Assembly (NCBI GenBank): GCA_913061235.1
Contig: CAJXTB010000005.1
Coordinates: forward strand, 124,001 to 188,000
Reading direction: 5' to 3'
Length of the DNA: 64,000 nt
DNA from: an uncultured Pseudomonadota bacterium
GTDB taxonomy: Bacteria > Myxococcota_A > UBA796 > GCA-2862545
A model generated the notes under the pieces. That model saw nothing but the letters and a program-made list of their open reading frames with translations. It did no database searches and had not been told where the DNA came from. The position numbers and the translations under genes are program-made. How positions within the stretch are numbered: the stretch's first letter is position 1; each line of letters begins with the position of its first letter. Shown one piece after another: positions 51,712 through 60,337 of the stretch.

Positions 51712-53321
51712 CCGAGCTGTGCCTTCAGCTCGCGTACCTTGAGCCCCAACTGATTGAACCGCAGCTGTACCTTTCGGCCCGCTTCAGCGTCGTCCAACAG
51801 CACCGCCGCCATGCGGGAGAAGTCACCGCTGTGCGCCATGTACATAGACGAGTACAGCTGGCGCTCAATGTCTTGGCTGACCTTGTTCAGTGTGTCCTGT
51901 GCGCGAACGAGCACCGTCTCCCGCCAGCCATCTGCGGTCATGCCCGTCTCAGGCGCCCGCTCCGCAATGTGCAGGATGAGCTCCTTGACCCATCGCGGCC
52001 GAACCTGGACCACGTCGCCACGGTCGCTCGCGGGTAGCTCCAGAAGCTCGGCCAAGGCAAAGAGCACCGTATTTTCAACGGTCATGGCGAACTCTCGCAA
52101 GTTGCCAGGCCAGGAATGACCACGCAAGTGACGCAGTGCTCGGTCGGGGAACAGCAGGTACAACACCCCTTCCTGAGCCGCTGGCACCCCGGCCCCCGCG
52201 TGAACGACAACATGGCCAACCGGCAGGCCATTCTTCTCGCGGTAGGCCTCCAGCATCTCCCTCAATACAGGCTGCCGAACAGCTCGCTTGAGGACGAAGG
52301 CCAGAAGGTCCGCCATGTCCAGCCCGCGTTCGTCAAGGGACGGCAGAACGATGGCCGCTGCCGGATTTAGCCGCATGTATAGGTCGGCGCGGAAGGTGCC
52401 TTGGCGCACCCGGTCCGCGAGGTCCTCGTTGGTCGCAACCACGAGCTTGACGTCCACCGTTCGCTCGCGAAGGTCACCCAGTCGCGTCAGCGTGCCGTCT
52501 TGTAGAACCGACAGCAGCATCTTCTGGGCTTCGATCGACAGGTTGCCAACTTCATCCAGGAACAACGTGCCGCCGTCGGCCTCTTCAAAGGCACCCGTGC
52601 GGTCGGTGACGCTTCCGGTGTAGGCCCCACGAACGCTGCCAAACAGGTGTGCAGCCATCAACTCGTGCGGCAATGTGGACAGGTCCACCGCGACAAAGCG
52701 CCCTCGCCTACGCGACCGTTCATGGACAAAATGGCGAGCGATGAGGCTCTTGCCAGTCCCTGTTGGACCGAGCAAGACCACGGGCAATCGGCCCCTCGAT
52801 AGGACACCGAGTCGCTGACGAATGCGAAGCATGCCGCTACCCGGTCCCCAGTAGATCGGGCCGTCGCTCGGGCCTGCGGCACGCGCCGCAACAATGCCTT
52901 CAATCTGCGCTTGGAGCGCTCGCGCGTCGACAAAGTCGTCGTCCAAGAACGCGGTGTACTCCTCCGCAGCGTAGCGCTCAGCCCCTTCTTCGAGGGTCAG
53001 CTCTTCTTGGGACGTCATCAAGATGACGGGTAGCTCCGGGTGTTCGCGGCGTAGCGCACCCAAAATCTCCACGCCTTGCCGCCGCTTGAGTCGGTCGATG
53101 TCTGTGGCGCTCATGTCCGAGCGAAAGCCGAGCAGGTCAATCGAGTCAATGTCGAAGTGGATGTCGAGCAACACCAGATCAATGGGTCTACGCGAGCTGT
53201 TTAGACGCGCTTGTGCAGCCGCCCAGGTACGCATGGGACCATGAAAGCGGTGCCCCTTGATGGTCCGCTCACACAGCTGCATGGTGCGGTCTTGGTCGTC
53301 GATGACAAGGATGTCAGCCAT
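51708..53321 (-). CDS. Sigma54-type response regulator (NtrC-like) with insertion in the receiver
   Basis: A 537-residue regulator. The receiver domain (about 1-150) has VIDDQ and phospho-acceptor Asp53 in LLDIHFD, then an insertion of about 20 residues (DLLGFRSDMSATDIDRL) before the rest of the fold. The AAA+ domain has Walker A GPTGTGKS (185-192), GAYTGS (232-237) in place of GAFTGA, and GGTLFLDEVGNLS (Walker B). The end (GDFSRMAAVLLDD, LRFNQLGLKV) resembles a Fis-type helix-turn-helix. GAYTGS departs from the sigma54-contact motif at its last residue. It overlaps the sensor kinase gene and, by 8 bases, the preceding small gene. Confidence 0.88.
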   Translation of the reverse strand: MADILVIDDQDRTMQLCERTIKGHRFHGPMRTWAAAQARLNSSRRPIDLVLLDIHFDIDSIDLLGFRSDMSATDIDRLKRRQGVEILGALRREHPELPVILMTSQEELTLEEGAERYAAEEYTAFLDDDFVDARALQAQIEGIVAARAAGPSDGPIYWGPGSGMLRIRQRLGVLSRGRLPVVLLGPTGTGKSLIARHFVHERSRRRGRFVAVDLSTLPHELMAAHLFGSVRGAYTGSVTDRTGAFEEADGGTLFLDEVGNLSIEAQKMLLSVLQDGTLTRLGDLRERTVDVKLVVATNEDLADRVRQGTFRADLYMRLNPAAAIVLPSLDERGLDMADLLAFVLKRAVRQPVLREMLEAYREKNGLPVGHVVVHAGAGVPAAQEGVLYLLFPDRALRHLRGHSWPGNLREFAMTVENTVLFALAELLELPASDRGDVVQVRPRWVKELILHIAERAPETGMTADGWRETVLVRAQDTLNKVSQDIERQLYSSMYMAHSGDFSRMAAVLLDDAEAGRKVQLRFNQLGLKVRELKAQLG

Positions 53322-53685
53322 GAGTGCTCTCTGCGTTGGCCCGGCGGTACCAGGTTCGAGTCAAATCGGCGAAGGCGATGGCCGCATCTCGCGTGACGCG
53401 GGCGCTGTCGAGTGTGGCAGTGTCCAACGAGAACGCTGCTAGTATCTTCATCAGCGCGGACAGTTCAGCGAATTCAGATGCAGCACCATCAACGGCCTGA
53501 AGGTCTGGAAGTAGTCGTTCCCACAGAACGGTGGCTGACGTTGTGACGTCTGCGCTCCGATGGGTGTGCAGCACATCGGCTGTCACTGACTCGATCAAGT
53601 CGTCGTCATCTGCCCATCGGCACTGCATGGCCACGTACTTGCCAAGGTCATGACGGAGGGACTTGAGGACGTCAGAGCGATTCAT
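53314..53685 (-). CDS. Small helical protein, possible phosphotransfer partner
   Basis: A 123-residue all-helical protein, first gene of the signalling operon. The only striking motif is LRHDLGKYVAMQCRW (near 10-24), where a His in an HD pair precedes a helix, similar in feel to the AIRHEVLKHD of the kinase in the same operon, so it could be a histidine phosphotransfer-like protein or a stand-alone dimerisation helix. I recognise no family and the role is inferred from position. Its stop overlaps the regulator start by 8 bases. It is separated from the divergent HAD gene by about 70 bases. Confidence 0.7.
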   Translation of the reverse strand: MNRSDVLKSLRHDLGKYVAMQCRWADDDDLIESVTADVLHTHRSADVTTSATVLWERLLPDLQAVDGAASEFAELSALMKILAAFSLDTATLDSARVTRDAAIAFADLTRTWYRRANAESTHG

Positions 53686-53756
53686 ACAGGGGCCTTAATG
53701 GGTTGACCCCATCATTGACCCGCCCGCGTTCGACCACAGCGGAATAGGCGACACCT

Positions 53757-54695
53757 ATGCACGTGTACCGCTGGGACCTCGACAAGACGTATCTGGACAC
53801 CGACATTCACTCGGTGCGGTCCATGATTCGCGCTGCGTTTGAATCGGCCTCGGAAAAGCGGAACATTCCGGGGGCAAGTGCGCTTCTCCGCGGACTCATG
53901 CGAACAGATCCCGACTGTCGGGTGAGCATCGTCTCAGGGTCCCCCACCCAGCTTCGAACTGTGCTCGAAGAGAAGCTCGCCTTGGATGGCATCCGCTTTG
54001 ACTCGCTCATCCTCAAAGACCACATCTCCAACCTCAAGCGCGGTCGACTGCGCGCTGTGTACGGACAGCTCGGCTACAAGCTTCCGGCCCTACTGGACCA
54101 ACGAAAGGGTCTTGGTTCAACGGTCCGTGAGACCTGTTTTGGCGACGATACCGAGGTCGATGCCGTCATCTATGCGCTGTACGGCGAGGTCGTCTCTGGC
54201 CGCGTGAACGAGTCAACCATGGCTCGCATCATGACCGCTGGCGGCGCCTACCCAGACGCAATTGATCTCGCGAAGTCCGCATTGCGACGCCTCGGCACTG
54301 CCGACATTGTGGACGACATCTTCATCCACATCGACCGTGGCATTCCCATTCGCCAGTTTCAGCTTCTGGGCCCACGGGTCATCCCTGTGTTCTCCTGGTT
54401 CCAAGCGGCACTGGTCCTTCACGCACGCGGACGTCTCGACATTGAAGCGATTGTCGAGGTCGTCTCCCGCACCGCACCGGACACCCCCGACCGTTCGGCC
54501 TCCTGGGTGCAAGACATCGTCAGGCGGGGCCTACTTGAGCGAGACCAAGTCATGGCCATGCTCGGCTCTCACAGCGCTCTGGAGCCCTTGGTAGCGCCGA
54601 GTACACGGGCTCTCGACCGGCTGCGCGGCGTCGTCACAGAGCGCACGCCTCGCAAACCAGACTTCTTGGGGTTCCTCACAGCACTTCGTCACTAG
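53757..54695 (+). CDS. HAD-superfamily phosphatase-like protein
   Basis: A 312-residue protein with the HAD motifs in order: WDLDKTYLDTD (Asp7 nucleophile, Asp9, Thr11), SIVSGSP (motif II Ser, near 58-64), LKDHISNLKRGR (motif III Lys) and CFGDDTEVDAV (motif IV acidic pair). The pattern resembles App1/DUF2183-type phosphatases, which act on phospholipids, but similarity is limited to the core. The C-terminal 150 residues are helical with no motif. There is no signal peptide, so it acts in the cytoplasm. The 3' end overlaps the AI-2E permease gene by 20 bases on the opposite strand. Confidence 0.8.
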   Translation: MHVYRWDLDKTYLDTDIHSVRSMIRAAFESASEKRNIPGASALLRGLMRTDPDCRVSIVSGSPTQLRTVLEEKLALDGIRFDSLILKDHISNLKRGRLRAVYGQLGYKLPALLDQRKGLGSTVRETCFGDDTEVDAVIYALYGEVVSGRVNESTMARIMTAGGAYPDAIDLAKSALRRLGTADIVDDIFIHIDRGIPIRQFQLLGPRVIPVFSWFQAALVLHARGRLDIEAIVEVVSRTAPDTPDRSASWVQDIVRRGLLERDQVMAMLGSHSALEPLVAPSTRALDRLRGVVTERTPRKPDFLGFLTALRH

Positions 54696-55926
54696 ACGCG
54701 GTTTCGGGAGCTGGCAAGCCAGGGTGCGGCAGATCAGAGGGTCTTCCAGGGGCCGCCGGCTTCAAGAACGGCAGCCAGCGCAAGATCCACTTTGGAAGCA
54801 TGGGTTCGTCTGTGCCTCCCGTCTCAATGCCAAGGTACTCATCCATGTAGATGGTGTAGGCGGCGAGGAAGAACGCCACGGTGAGCGGCCCCACAAGGAA
54901 TCCGACCGGGCCAAACCACGCCAATCCGCCGAACACAGCCAAGAAGATGAGCAGCGGATGGATTCGGGTGCTGCCGCGCATCACCAGCGGCTTGACCACG
55001 TTGTCCACGCTGCCAGTGAACACCAAGCTGTAGATGGCCAGGAACAACGCCCATCCCCACCCTTGGGTAAAGCCCACCACGACCGCACACGGAATCCAGA
55101 TAATGCCGGTTCCAGCCAGCGGAATGAAGCTGCACACTCCTGCCAGCACACCCAAAAAGACCGCGCTGCGCAAGCCGCAGATATGAAAGGCTACCCCCGA
55201 GACGACGCCTTGGATAATGGCCGTGATGAGCGTAGCGAGCACCATATTGTTCGCAAGCTCTTGGAATACAGCGAACAGCTTTCGCTCGTACCGGTCTTCC
55301 ATGGGGGACAAGTGCATGAGCGCCGTCAACAGCCGCGGACCTTCCATATACAGGGTGCCGAGGGCAAACACGAAGATGACGAAGTCCAGACCGAACCCGA
55401 ACACGCCCTCAAGCATGGCAGGAAGTGCCCCCCCCACGCTCTTTAGAGTGCCTAGAGCAGACGACCGCAGCCACTCCGCCATAGCGGGGGCCACCGACCC
55501 TTCCGGCGGCAAGATGCCCTCTGGAAGCCACGTCTCAATCCACGCGCGTGCCGCCAAGACCTGTGGAGGCGAGCGCTGACTCAGATCATCGGCAATCGCA
55601 TCGAACTGGCCACCTGCGAAGAAGGCATTGGCCTCGCTCGTCACCTTGATGGCTTCGGTAACGAACAACCAGCCCACTGTAGCGAGAGGCCCCAAGACCA
55701 CGAAGAACAATGAGATGACCGTCAACAGGGCTGCGAGTGTGCGGCGCTGTCCAAGCTTCGACTCAAACCATGTGAACATTGGCCAAGAGACTACCGCGAC
55801 CACTGCCGAGAACAGCAACGCCCACAAGTAGGGCCAAAACAGTGCCGCGACGGCCACGATAGTGACCACAAAGAATGCGAAGAACCATCGATCTTTGGTC
55901 TTTTGGTCCCAGTAGTTCTCGTTCAA
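54676..55926 (-). CDS. AI-2E/PerM family membrane transporter
   Basis: A 416-residue protein with about eight membrane segments. The C-terminal half has the family block VDNVVKPLVMRGSTRIHPLL, then LAVFGGLAWFGPVGFLVGPL, which is diagnostic of the UPF0118 (AI-2E exporter, PerM) family. Members export small molecules or ions; the substrate here is unknown. The start overlaps the plsX stop by ATGA, so the two are cotranslated. A cytoplasmic Pro-rich tail of about 40 residues is at the C-terminus. Confidence 0.9.
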   Translation of the reverse strand: MNENYWDQKTKDRWFFAFFVVTIVAVAALFWPYLWALLFSAVVAVVSWPMFTWFESKLGQRRTLAALLTVISLFFVVLGPLATVGWLFVTEAIKVTSEANAFFAGGQFDAIADDLSQRSPPQVLAARAWIETWLPEGILPPEGSVAPAMAEWLRSSALGTLKSVGGALPAMLEGVFGFGLDFVIFVFALGTLYMEGPRLLTALMHLSPMEDRYERKLFAVFQELANNMVLATLITAIIQGVVSGVAFHICGLRSAVFLGVLAGVCSFIPLAGTGIIWIPCAVVVGFTQGWGWALFLAIYSLVFTGSVDNVVKPLVMRGSTRIHPLLIFLAVFGGLAWFGPVGFLVGPLTVAFFLAAYTIYMDEYLGIETGGTDEPMLPKWILRWLPFLKPAAPGRPSDLPHPGLPAPETASSDEVL

Positions 55927-56954
55927 CGAACTCCCTCTCCAGCGCTGGCTACCCCGTCGCGAATGCGGCCGACAAGGTCCCCACGGGACGCCTTCGCCGC
56001 CACCTTAATCGCGTTGCGAATCGCCCGCGCCTCCGACCGGCCGTGCGCCTTAATGACGACTGAATCAAGCCCAAGCAACGGCGCCCCTCCGTAGCTCTTC
56101 CAGTCGGTCATCCGCTGTAGGTGCTTGATGCCGCCGCCCAGCATCGACAAGCCCAGACGCCACTGAAGACGACGACTGGACGCCTCTTTGGCAAGCCCCG
56201 TCACCACTTCGCTGACTCCTTCGAGCATCTTGAGCACCACGTTGCCTAAGAAGCCGTCGCACAACACAACATCGACGGTCCCCTTCGGAATGTCGAGGCC
56301 CTCGATGTTCCCGGCGAAGTTCAACGACGTCTCCAGCAAGCGCCTATGTGCCTCAACAATGGCTGGAGTCCCCTTCATGGCCTCGGTTCCATTGGACAAC
56401 AGCGCCACTCGAGGATTGTCAATCTCGCTGATGAGGCTGCTGTACGCCGCGCCCATGTACGCGAAGGTCACGAGATCACCAGCGGTTGCGCCCATACCGG
56501 CGCCGACGTCCAGCATCATGGCGAACGGGTCACGACGCGGCCCACGACGTTTTGCTGTTGGGTAGACGGATGCCAACGCAGCGCGACGCACTCCTGGCAG
56601 TCGCTCAAACGTCTGTGCTGCCGCCAAAATCGCAGCACCCGTGTTTCCGCTGGTCACCAGCGCGTCCGCGTCACCCGACCGGACCAGCCGCGCCGCCGTC
56701 AACAACGAGCAATTGGGCTGGCCTGCCAGGGCCACTGCGGGCTTTTCTTCCATGGTGATAAACCCGTCCGCACCGACCAACTCGATCCGTGTGGGGTCGT
56801 AGCGAACACCGTCCAGCGCCTCGCTCATGGACTTTACGTCACCCACCAACATCACGCGAATGTCCACCTCTTCCAGAGACAGCCTCGCAGCTCCGCCAAC
56901 CGTGGCCTCTACTCCTTTGTCCCCACCCATGGCATCCAGCGCGATTCGAATCAT
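55923..56954 (-). CDS. plsX: Phosphate acyltransferase (phospholipid synthesis)
   Basis: A 343-residue PlsX, which makes acyl-phosphate from acyl-ACP for PlsY at the start of phospholipid synthesis. The N-terminus [21 protein letters not shown] is the family signature, with [11 protein letters not shown] and [19 protein letters not shown] further on. fabH, which often follows plsX, is not here; instead an AI-2E-family permease overlaps the stop by ATGA. Confidence 0.96.
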   Translation of the reverse strand: MIRIALDAMGGDKGVEATVGGAARLSLEEVDIRVMLVGDVKSMSEALDGVRYDPTRIELVGADGFITMEEKPAVALAGQPNCSLLTAARLVRSGDADALVTSGNTGAAILAAAQTFERLPGVRRAALASVYPTAKRRGPRRDPFAMMLDVGAGMGATAGDLVTFAYMGAAYSSLISEIDNPRVALLSNGTEAMKGTPAIVEAHRRLLETSLNFAGNIEGLDIPKGTVDVVLCDGFLGNVVLKMLEGVSEVVTGLAKEASSRRLQWRLGLSMLGGGIKHLQRMTDWKSYGGAPLLGLDSVVIKAHGRSEARAIRNAIKVAAKASRGDLVGRIRDGVASAGEGVR

Positions 56955-57040
56955 CGGTCACCTCGGGGGGCATGCTACACGGCTCCGGGCTGGTCGGTGG
57001 CCATTGGTCCCGATACGCCCGCCAGCCACAGGGAGACAGC

Positions 57041-57661
57041 ATGGCTAAGCCCGTGTCCGACAACATCACTTGGCACGATGGCCACGTGACCGCCGAGCAA
57101 CGCCAAGCCATTCTCGGTCAACGAGGAGCCGTTCTTTGGTTCACCGGACTGAGTGGCTCGGGCAAGTCCACGGTTGCCAGGCGCGTCGAGCAGCTGCTGC
57201 TACTAGCGGGCAACCAGACCTATGTGCTGGACGGCGACAACTTGCGCATGGGCCTCAACCAAGACCTCGGCTTCTCAGCAGACGACCGAACCGAGAACAT
57301 CCGACGCGTCGGGTGCGTAGCCCAGTTGTTCGCAGACGCCGGCGTTGTGTGCTTGAGTGCCTTCATCTCCCCGTACCGAGCGGACCGCCAAGCGGCTCGC
57401 GAGCGTGTACCACAGGGGCAGTTCCTCGAAGTGTTCATCGACACTCCGCTCGAAGTGTGCGAGGCGCGGGACCCAAAGGGCTTGTACAAGAAGGCACGTG
57501 CGGGTGAAATCCCAACGTTTACCGGCATTTCTGCACCCTATGAATCACCTGAAAGCCCCGAAATTCATGTGAAAACCGCAGACCGTTCCGTCGAAAGCTG
57601 CGCCCAAGAAGTCGTCGACTACCTTGAATCCCACGGGTTTTTGAGCGGGACCTCCCCCTGA
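57041..57661 (+). CDS. cysC: Adenylyl-sulfate (APS) kinase
   Basis: I start at ATG 57041 because GGGAG lies 5 bases upstream; the longer frame overlaps plsX on the other strand. The 206-residue APS kinase makes PAPS from APS and ATP. P-loop GLSGSGKST at 36-44, [13 protein letters not shown], the phosphoserine-type motif [11 protein letters not shown], and [21 protein letters not shown], all as in CysC. No sulfurylase or PAPS-reductase gene is in the window, so PAPS may serve sulfation. Confidence 0.95.
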   Translation: MAKPVSDNITWHDGHVTAEQRQAILGQRGAVLWFTGLSGSGKSTVARRVEQLLLLAGNQTYVLDGDNLRMGLNQDLGFSADDRTENIRRVGCVAQLFADAGVVCLSAFISPYRADRQAARERVPQGQFLEVFIDTPLEVCEARDPKGLYKKARAGEIPTFTGISAPYESPESPEIHVKTADRSVESCAQEVVDYLESHGFLSGTSP

Positions 57662-57730
57662 GCATGCCCTAGTCTCCCGCGTGTCTTCTGCGGCCGCGAT
57701 ACGCTCTGCCCCCTTTCAATCAGGACTCGC

Positions 57731-58453
57731 GTGCAACTCTCGGACCGCACCCTTGTGCTCTTCGCGGTGTTCGCGGCCATGTTGGCCGCCACAGCACTGT
57801 GGTTGGAGTTTCGTCCCCGCACCACCGTTGCGGAGACCAACGGAGGCCCACCTCCGGCACCACTTATTCCAGTGGTGACTCGGTCTGGTGGACGCGATGT
57901 CGGGACGGCCGGCCCTCTCCGTGTCGGGATTCGACGAGGACGGGTCGATGCTGCCACCCTCGACTGCGACGGTCTGTTTCGCGCGCAGCGCCCAACATCG
58001 AGCGGACGAGTTGTCTTTCCGACCATTCCCCTTGGCCAATGCCACATCACGCTCGTAGGCTCCGACATTCCTTACGAACCAGTCTTCCCTGGCGACCGCC
58101 TCTCCTGCTGGATCGACGACCACACAACACTCTGCAGCGGCGGGATGGCTGCGAGCTACGCCGCTCGGGTGTCCGTCGCAGGCGACTCACCGGGCACAGT
58201 GTCGGTTGACGGCGTAGATCTCGGCGCTCTGCCGGTGCAAAACGCGCCAGTGCGGGTCGGGAAACGACTAGTCGTTGTGACCTTCGACGAAGGCGCGACT
58301 GCAGTGTGGACCCTGACCGTGGCACCAGACGAAGAAATCGCCATGCACTTCCCATCCGAACCTGCTGGCATGAGTGGCGCAGCTTCGGGATTGCGCGGCA
58401 CACCGAGCATGGTCGGCGCCACGGATGATCCGACGGCAGGCAGCACACCGTAG
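57731..58453 (+). CDS. Membrane-anchored protein of unknown function
   Basis: A 240-residue protein with a GTG start, one N-terminal membrane segment (about 8-25) and a periplasmic beta-rich region. A block near 142-165 (VAGDSPGTVSVDGVDLGALP) resembles a PEGA-type beta domain. Four Cys could form disulphides. The C-terminus is Gly/Ser/Pro-rich. No family is recognised with confidence. It lies between cysC and the S-adenosylhomocysteinase homologue on one strand. Confidence 0.65.
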   Translation: MQLSDRTLVLFAVFAAMLAATALWLEFRPRTTVAETNGGPPPAPLIPVVTRSGGRDVGTAGPLRVGIRRGRVDAATLDCDGLFRAQRPTSSGRVVFPTIPLGQCHITLVGSDIPYEPVFPGDRLSCWIDDHTTLCSGGMAASYAARVSVAGDSPGTVSVDGVDLGALPVQNAPVRVGKRLVVVTFDEGATAVWTLTVAPDEEIAMHFPSEPAGMSGAASGLRGTPSMVGATDDPTAGSTP

Positions 58454-58484
58454 AGCGGTTAACCTCGCCCAAACTGGAGGACGC

Positions 58485-59636
58485 ATGGCCCACGACGACG
58501 ACCGCGCCTTTGCGGCAGAGAGTCAGATCGGACGAATCAACACCTTCTTCCCAATCTTGCCTCGACTAGGCAACCGTTGGGCGGCGTCGCGACCGTGGGA
58601 GGGGTTGACCATCGGCGTCAACATGCACCTCACCACACTCACGGCTGCCTTGCTGCGCGAGCTCTCCCTCGGTGGCGGGACCTTTGTGGTCAGCTCGTGC
58701 AATCCCGCAACGACAGACAAGGGCACCGTTGAGTTGCTGCGCAACTTGGGCATGGATGTCTACACGGGTGGAGACGGACAAGACCGTCACCAACAGGTCC
58801 TCGGTCACAAGCCGGATCTTCTCGTTGACGTTGGCTTCGAGCTCATCGGAGCTGCACTGGCGAACCCTGACGGAATCCGTGGCGCTATCGAAGTCACCCG
58901 CAGCGGCATCACCAAGCTGCGTGCCGCGTCCGACATTCCGTTTCCGGTCATCAACATCAACGATGGCCGTCTAAAGGACGCGATTGAAAACCGCCATGGT
59001 GTGGGTGAGGCCATTTGGTCTGCCGTTGGTCGCTTGACCGGCATGCACCTCGCTGGCCGCCGCTGTGTGGTGGTTGGCTACGGCCCTGTTGGTAAGGGGC
59101 TCGCTGCATACGGACGCAGCGCCGGAATGGCAGTGGACGTCGTCGAAACCGACCCAATTCGCAGGCTCTTCGCACACTACGATGGCTACCCGACGCCCCC
59201 ACTCGCCCGCGCACTCAACACCGCCGGAATCGTCGTCACAGCAACCGGCAGGTCTGGAAGCATCACCGTAGATGAGCTGAAGAATGCTCGTGACGGTGTA
59301 GTCCTGCTCAATGCCGGTCACGGTGGTGACGAGATCGACATCTCGGCAATCGCCCGCATCGCGGACCGAGTCGACAACATTGCTGAGCAAGTGGTGCGCT
59401 ACCGCATTGATGGCGGCCCACGCGTCACGGTGTTGGCGGACGGCCACCCGCTGAACATTGTCCTGAACAACGGCTCACCAGAGCCTGTGCTTCTGCACTT
59501 CGCCGTGTTGGGTCTGAGCCTAGAGCAGCTCGCCACACTCAAGCTCGGTTCAGGAGAGGTTGCGCTGCCAGAAGGATTGGAGGCCGACGCGGCACTGCTC
59601 GCTCTGGAGTGCCTGCTGCCTGAAGGGTCTCTCTAG
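58485..59636 (+). CDS. Divergent S-adenosylhomocysteinase homologue
   Basis: I start at ATG 58485, which has CTGGAGG 4 bases upstream. The 383 residues are shorter than normal AhcY (about 430). Conserved: MHLTTLTAALLREL with His48, SSCNPATTDKG, Glu136, ININDGRLK with Lys164, the NAD motif VVVGYGPVGKGLAAYG, and LNAGHGGDEID. Changed relative to known SAH hydrolases: the Asp after the Lys is Glu168 and the Cys of the NxYGC block is Val173 (NRHGVGEA). It may hydrolyse SAH less efficiently, or act on another substrate, or be a binding protein. The next gene overlaps its stop (TAGTG). Confidence 0.85.
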   Translation: MAHDDDRAFAAESQIGRINTFFPILPRLGNRWAASRPWEGLTIGVNMHLTTLTAALLRELSLGGGTFVVSSCNPATTDKGTVELLRNLGMDVYTGGDGQDRHQQVLGHKPDLLVDVGFELIGAALANPDGIRGAIEVTRSGITKLRAASDIPFPVININDGRLKDAIENRHGVGEAIWSAVGRLTGMHLAGRRCVVVGYGPVGKGLAAYGRSAGMAVDVVETDPIRRLFAHYDGYPTPPLARALNTAGIVVTATGRSGSITVDELKNARDGVVLLNAGHGGDEIDISAIARIADRVDNIAEQVVRYRIDGGPRVTVLADGHPLNIVLNNGSPEPVLLHFAVLGLSLEQLATLKLGSGEVALPEGLEADAALLALECLLPEGSL

Positions 59637-60337
59637 TGCCACCCGAAGGCCCGGTCCCCAGGGCACTCGCTGCGCTCGGGAGCGGCCAGCCGCAGGTCGC
59701 TGTTGATCTTCTGGCTCCCATTATGGAAGCGCCCGAGCTCAATGAGCCCAACATGATCGACGTGCGCGCAAGGCTGTGCAGCCTATACGCACAAGCTCTG
59801 CTGCAAGCCGGCGACGCCAAGCAAGCATCCTTGTGGGTCCGCAAGGCGCTGCGGGCCGCCAGCACCATGAAAGACGAGGATGGCCTCAAGGAAGTGCGTG
59901 CGCTGCAGGGTCAGATTGTAGGCGCTCTCGCAGACGCCGAAGCTGCACGACGAAGGGCAGTCGAACGTAAGCACATTGCCGAGACGTCACTTGAAGACCT
60001 CTTGGCCACTGCCACATCTCCCGAAGAACGTGCGTCGATACTGGCGAAGAAGGCAAGCTCCCTCGCCGGCACCGGTGCCCAGGCGCACGCCGCCGATCTG
60101 TACGACCAGTCTATGAAGATCGCGGACCAGCACAGCATCTTGCGTGAACAGGTCTTTGCGCGCCTCGGAATGGCCGCTGTCCACCCAGATGCAGCGGTGT
60201 GGGTGCAGCAGGCGCAACAGCTCGCTGAAGCCGCGAGCGAATACACGCTGTTGAGCACGATTGCCCGGGAAGCGGACCGACTGGGCGTGTCGCTACCTGC
60301 CATTGATGGCCCGTCCGGCCTTCAGGAGCTTGAATGA
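59636..60337 (+). CDS. Helical TPR-like protein of unknown function
   Basis: A 233-residue, almost wholly helical protein whose GTG start overlaps the previous stop (TAGTG) and whose stop overlaps the Ppx gene (ATGA), so all three are co-translated. Alanine-rich hairpins such as LCSLYAQALLQAGDAKQASLW and ILAKKASSLAGTG are TPR-like. No membrane segment or enzyme motif. Its tight coupling with the neighbouring enzymes suggests a small scaffold or accessory factor, but this is inference. Confidence 0.7.
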   Translation: MPPEGPVPRALAALGSGQPQVAVDLLAPIMEAPELNEPNMIDVRARLCSLYAQALLQAGDAKQASLWVRKALRAASTMKDEDGLKEVRALQGQIVGALADAEAARRRAVERKHIAETSLEDLLATATSPEERASILAKKASSLAGTGAQAHAADLYDQSMKIADQHSILREQVFARLGMAAVHPDAAVWVQQAQQLAEAASEYTLLSTIAREADRLGVSLPAIDGPSGLQELE

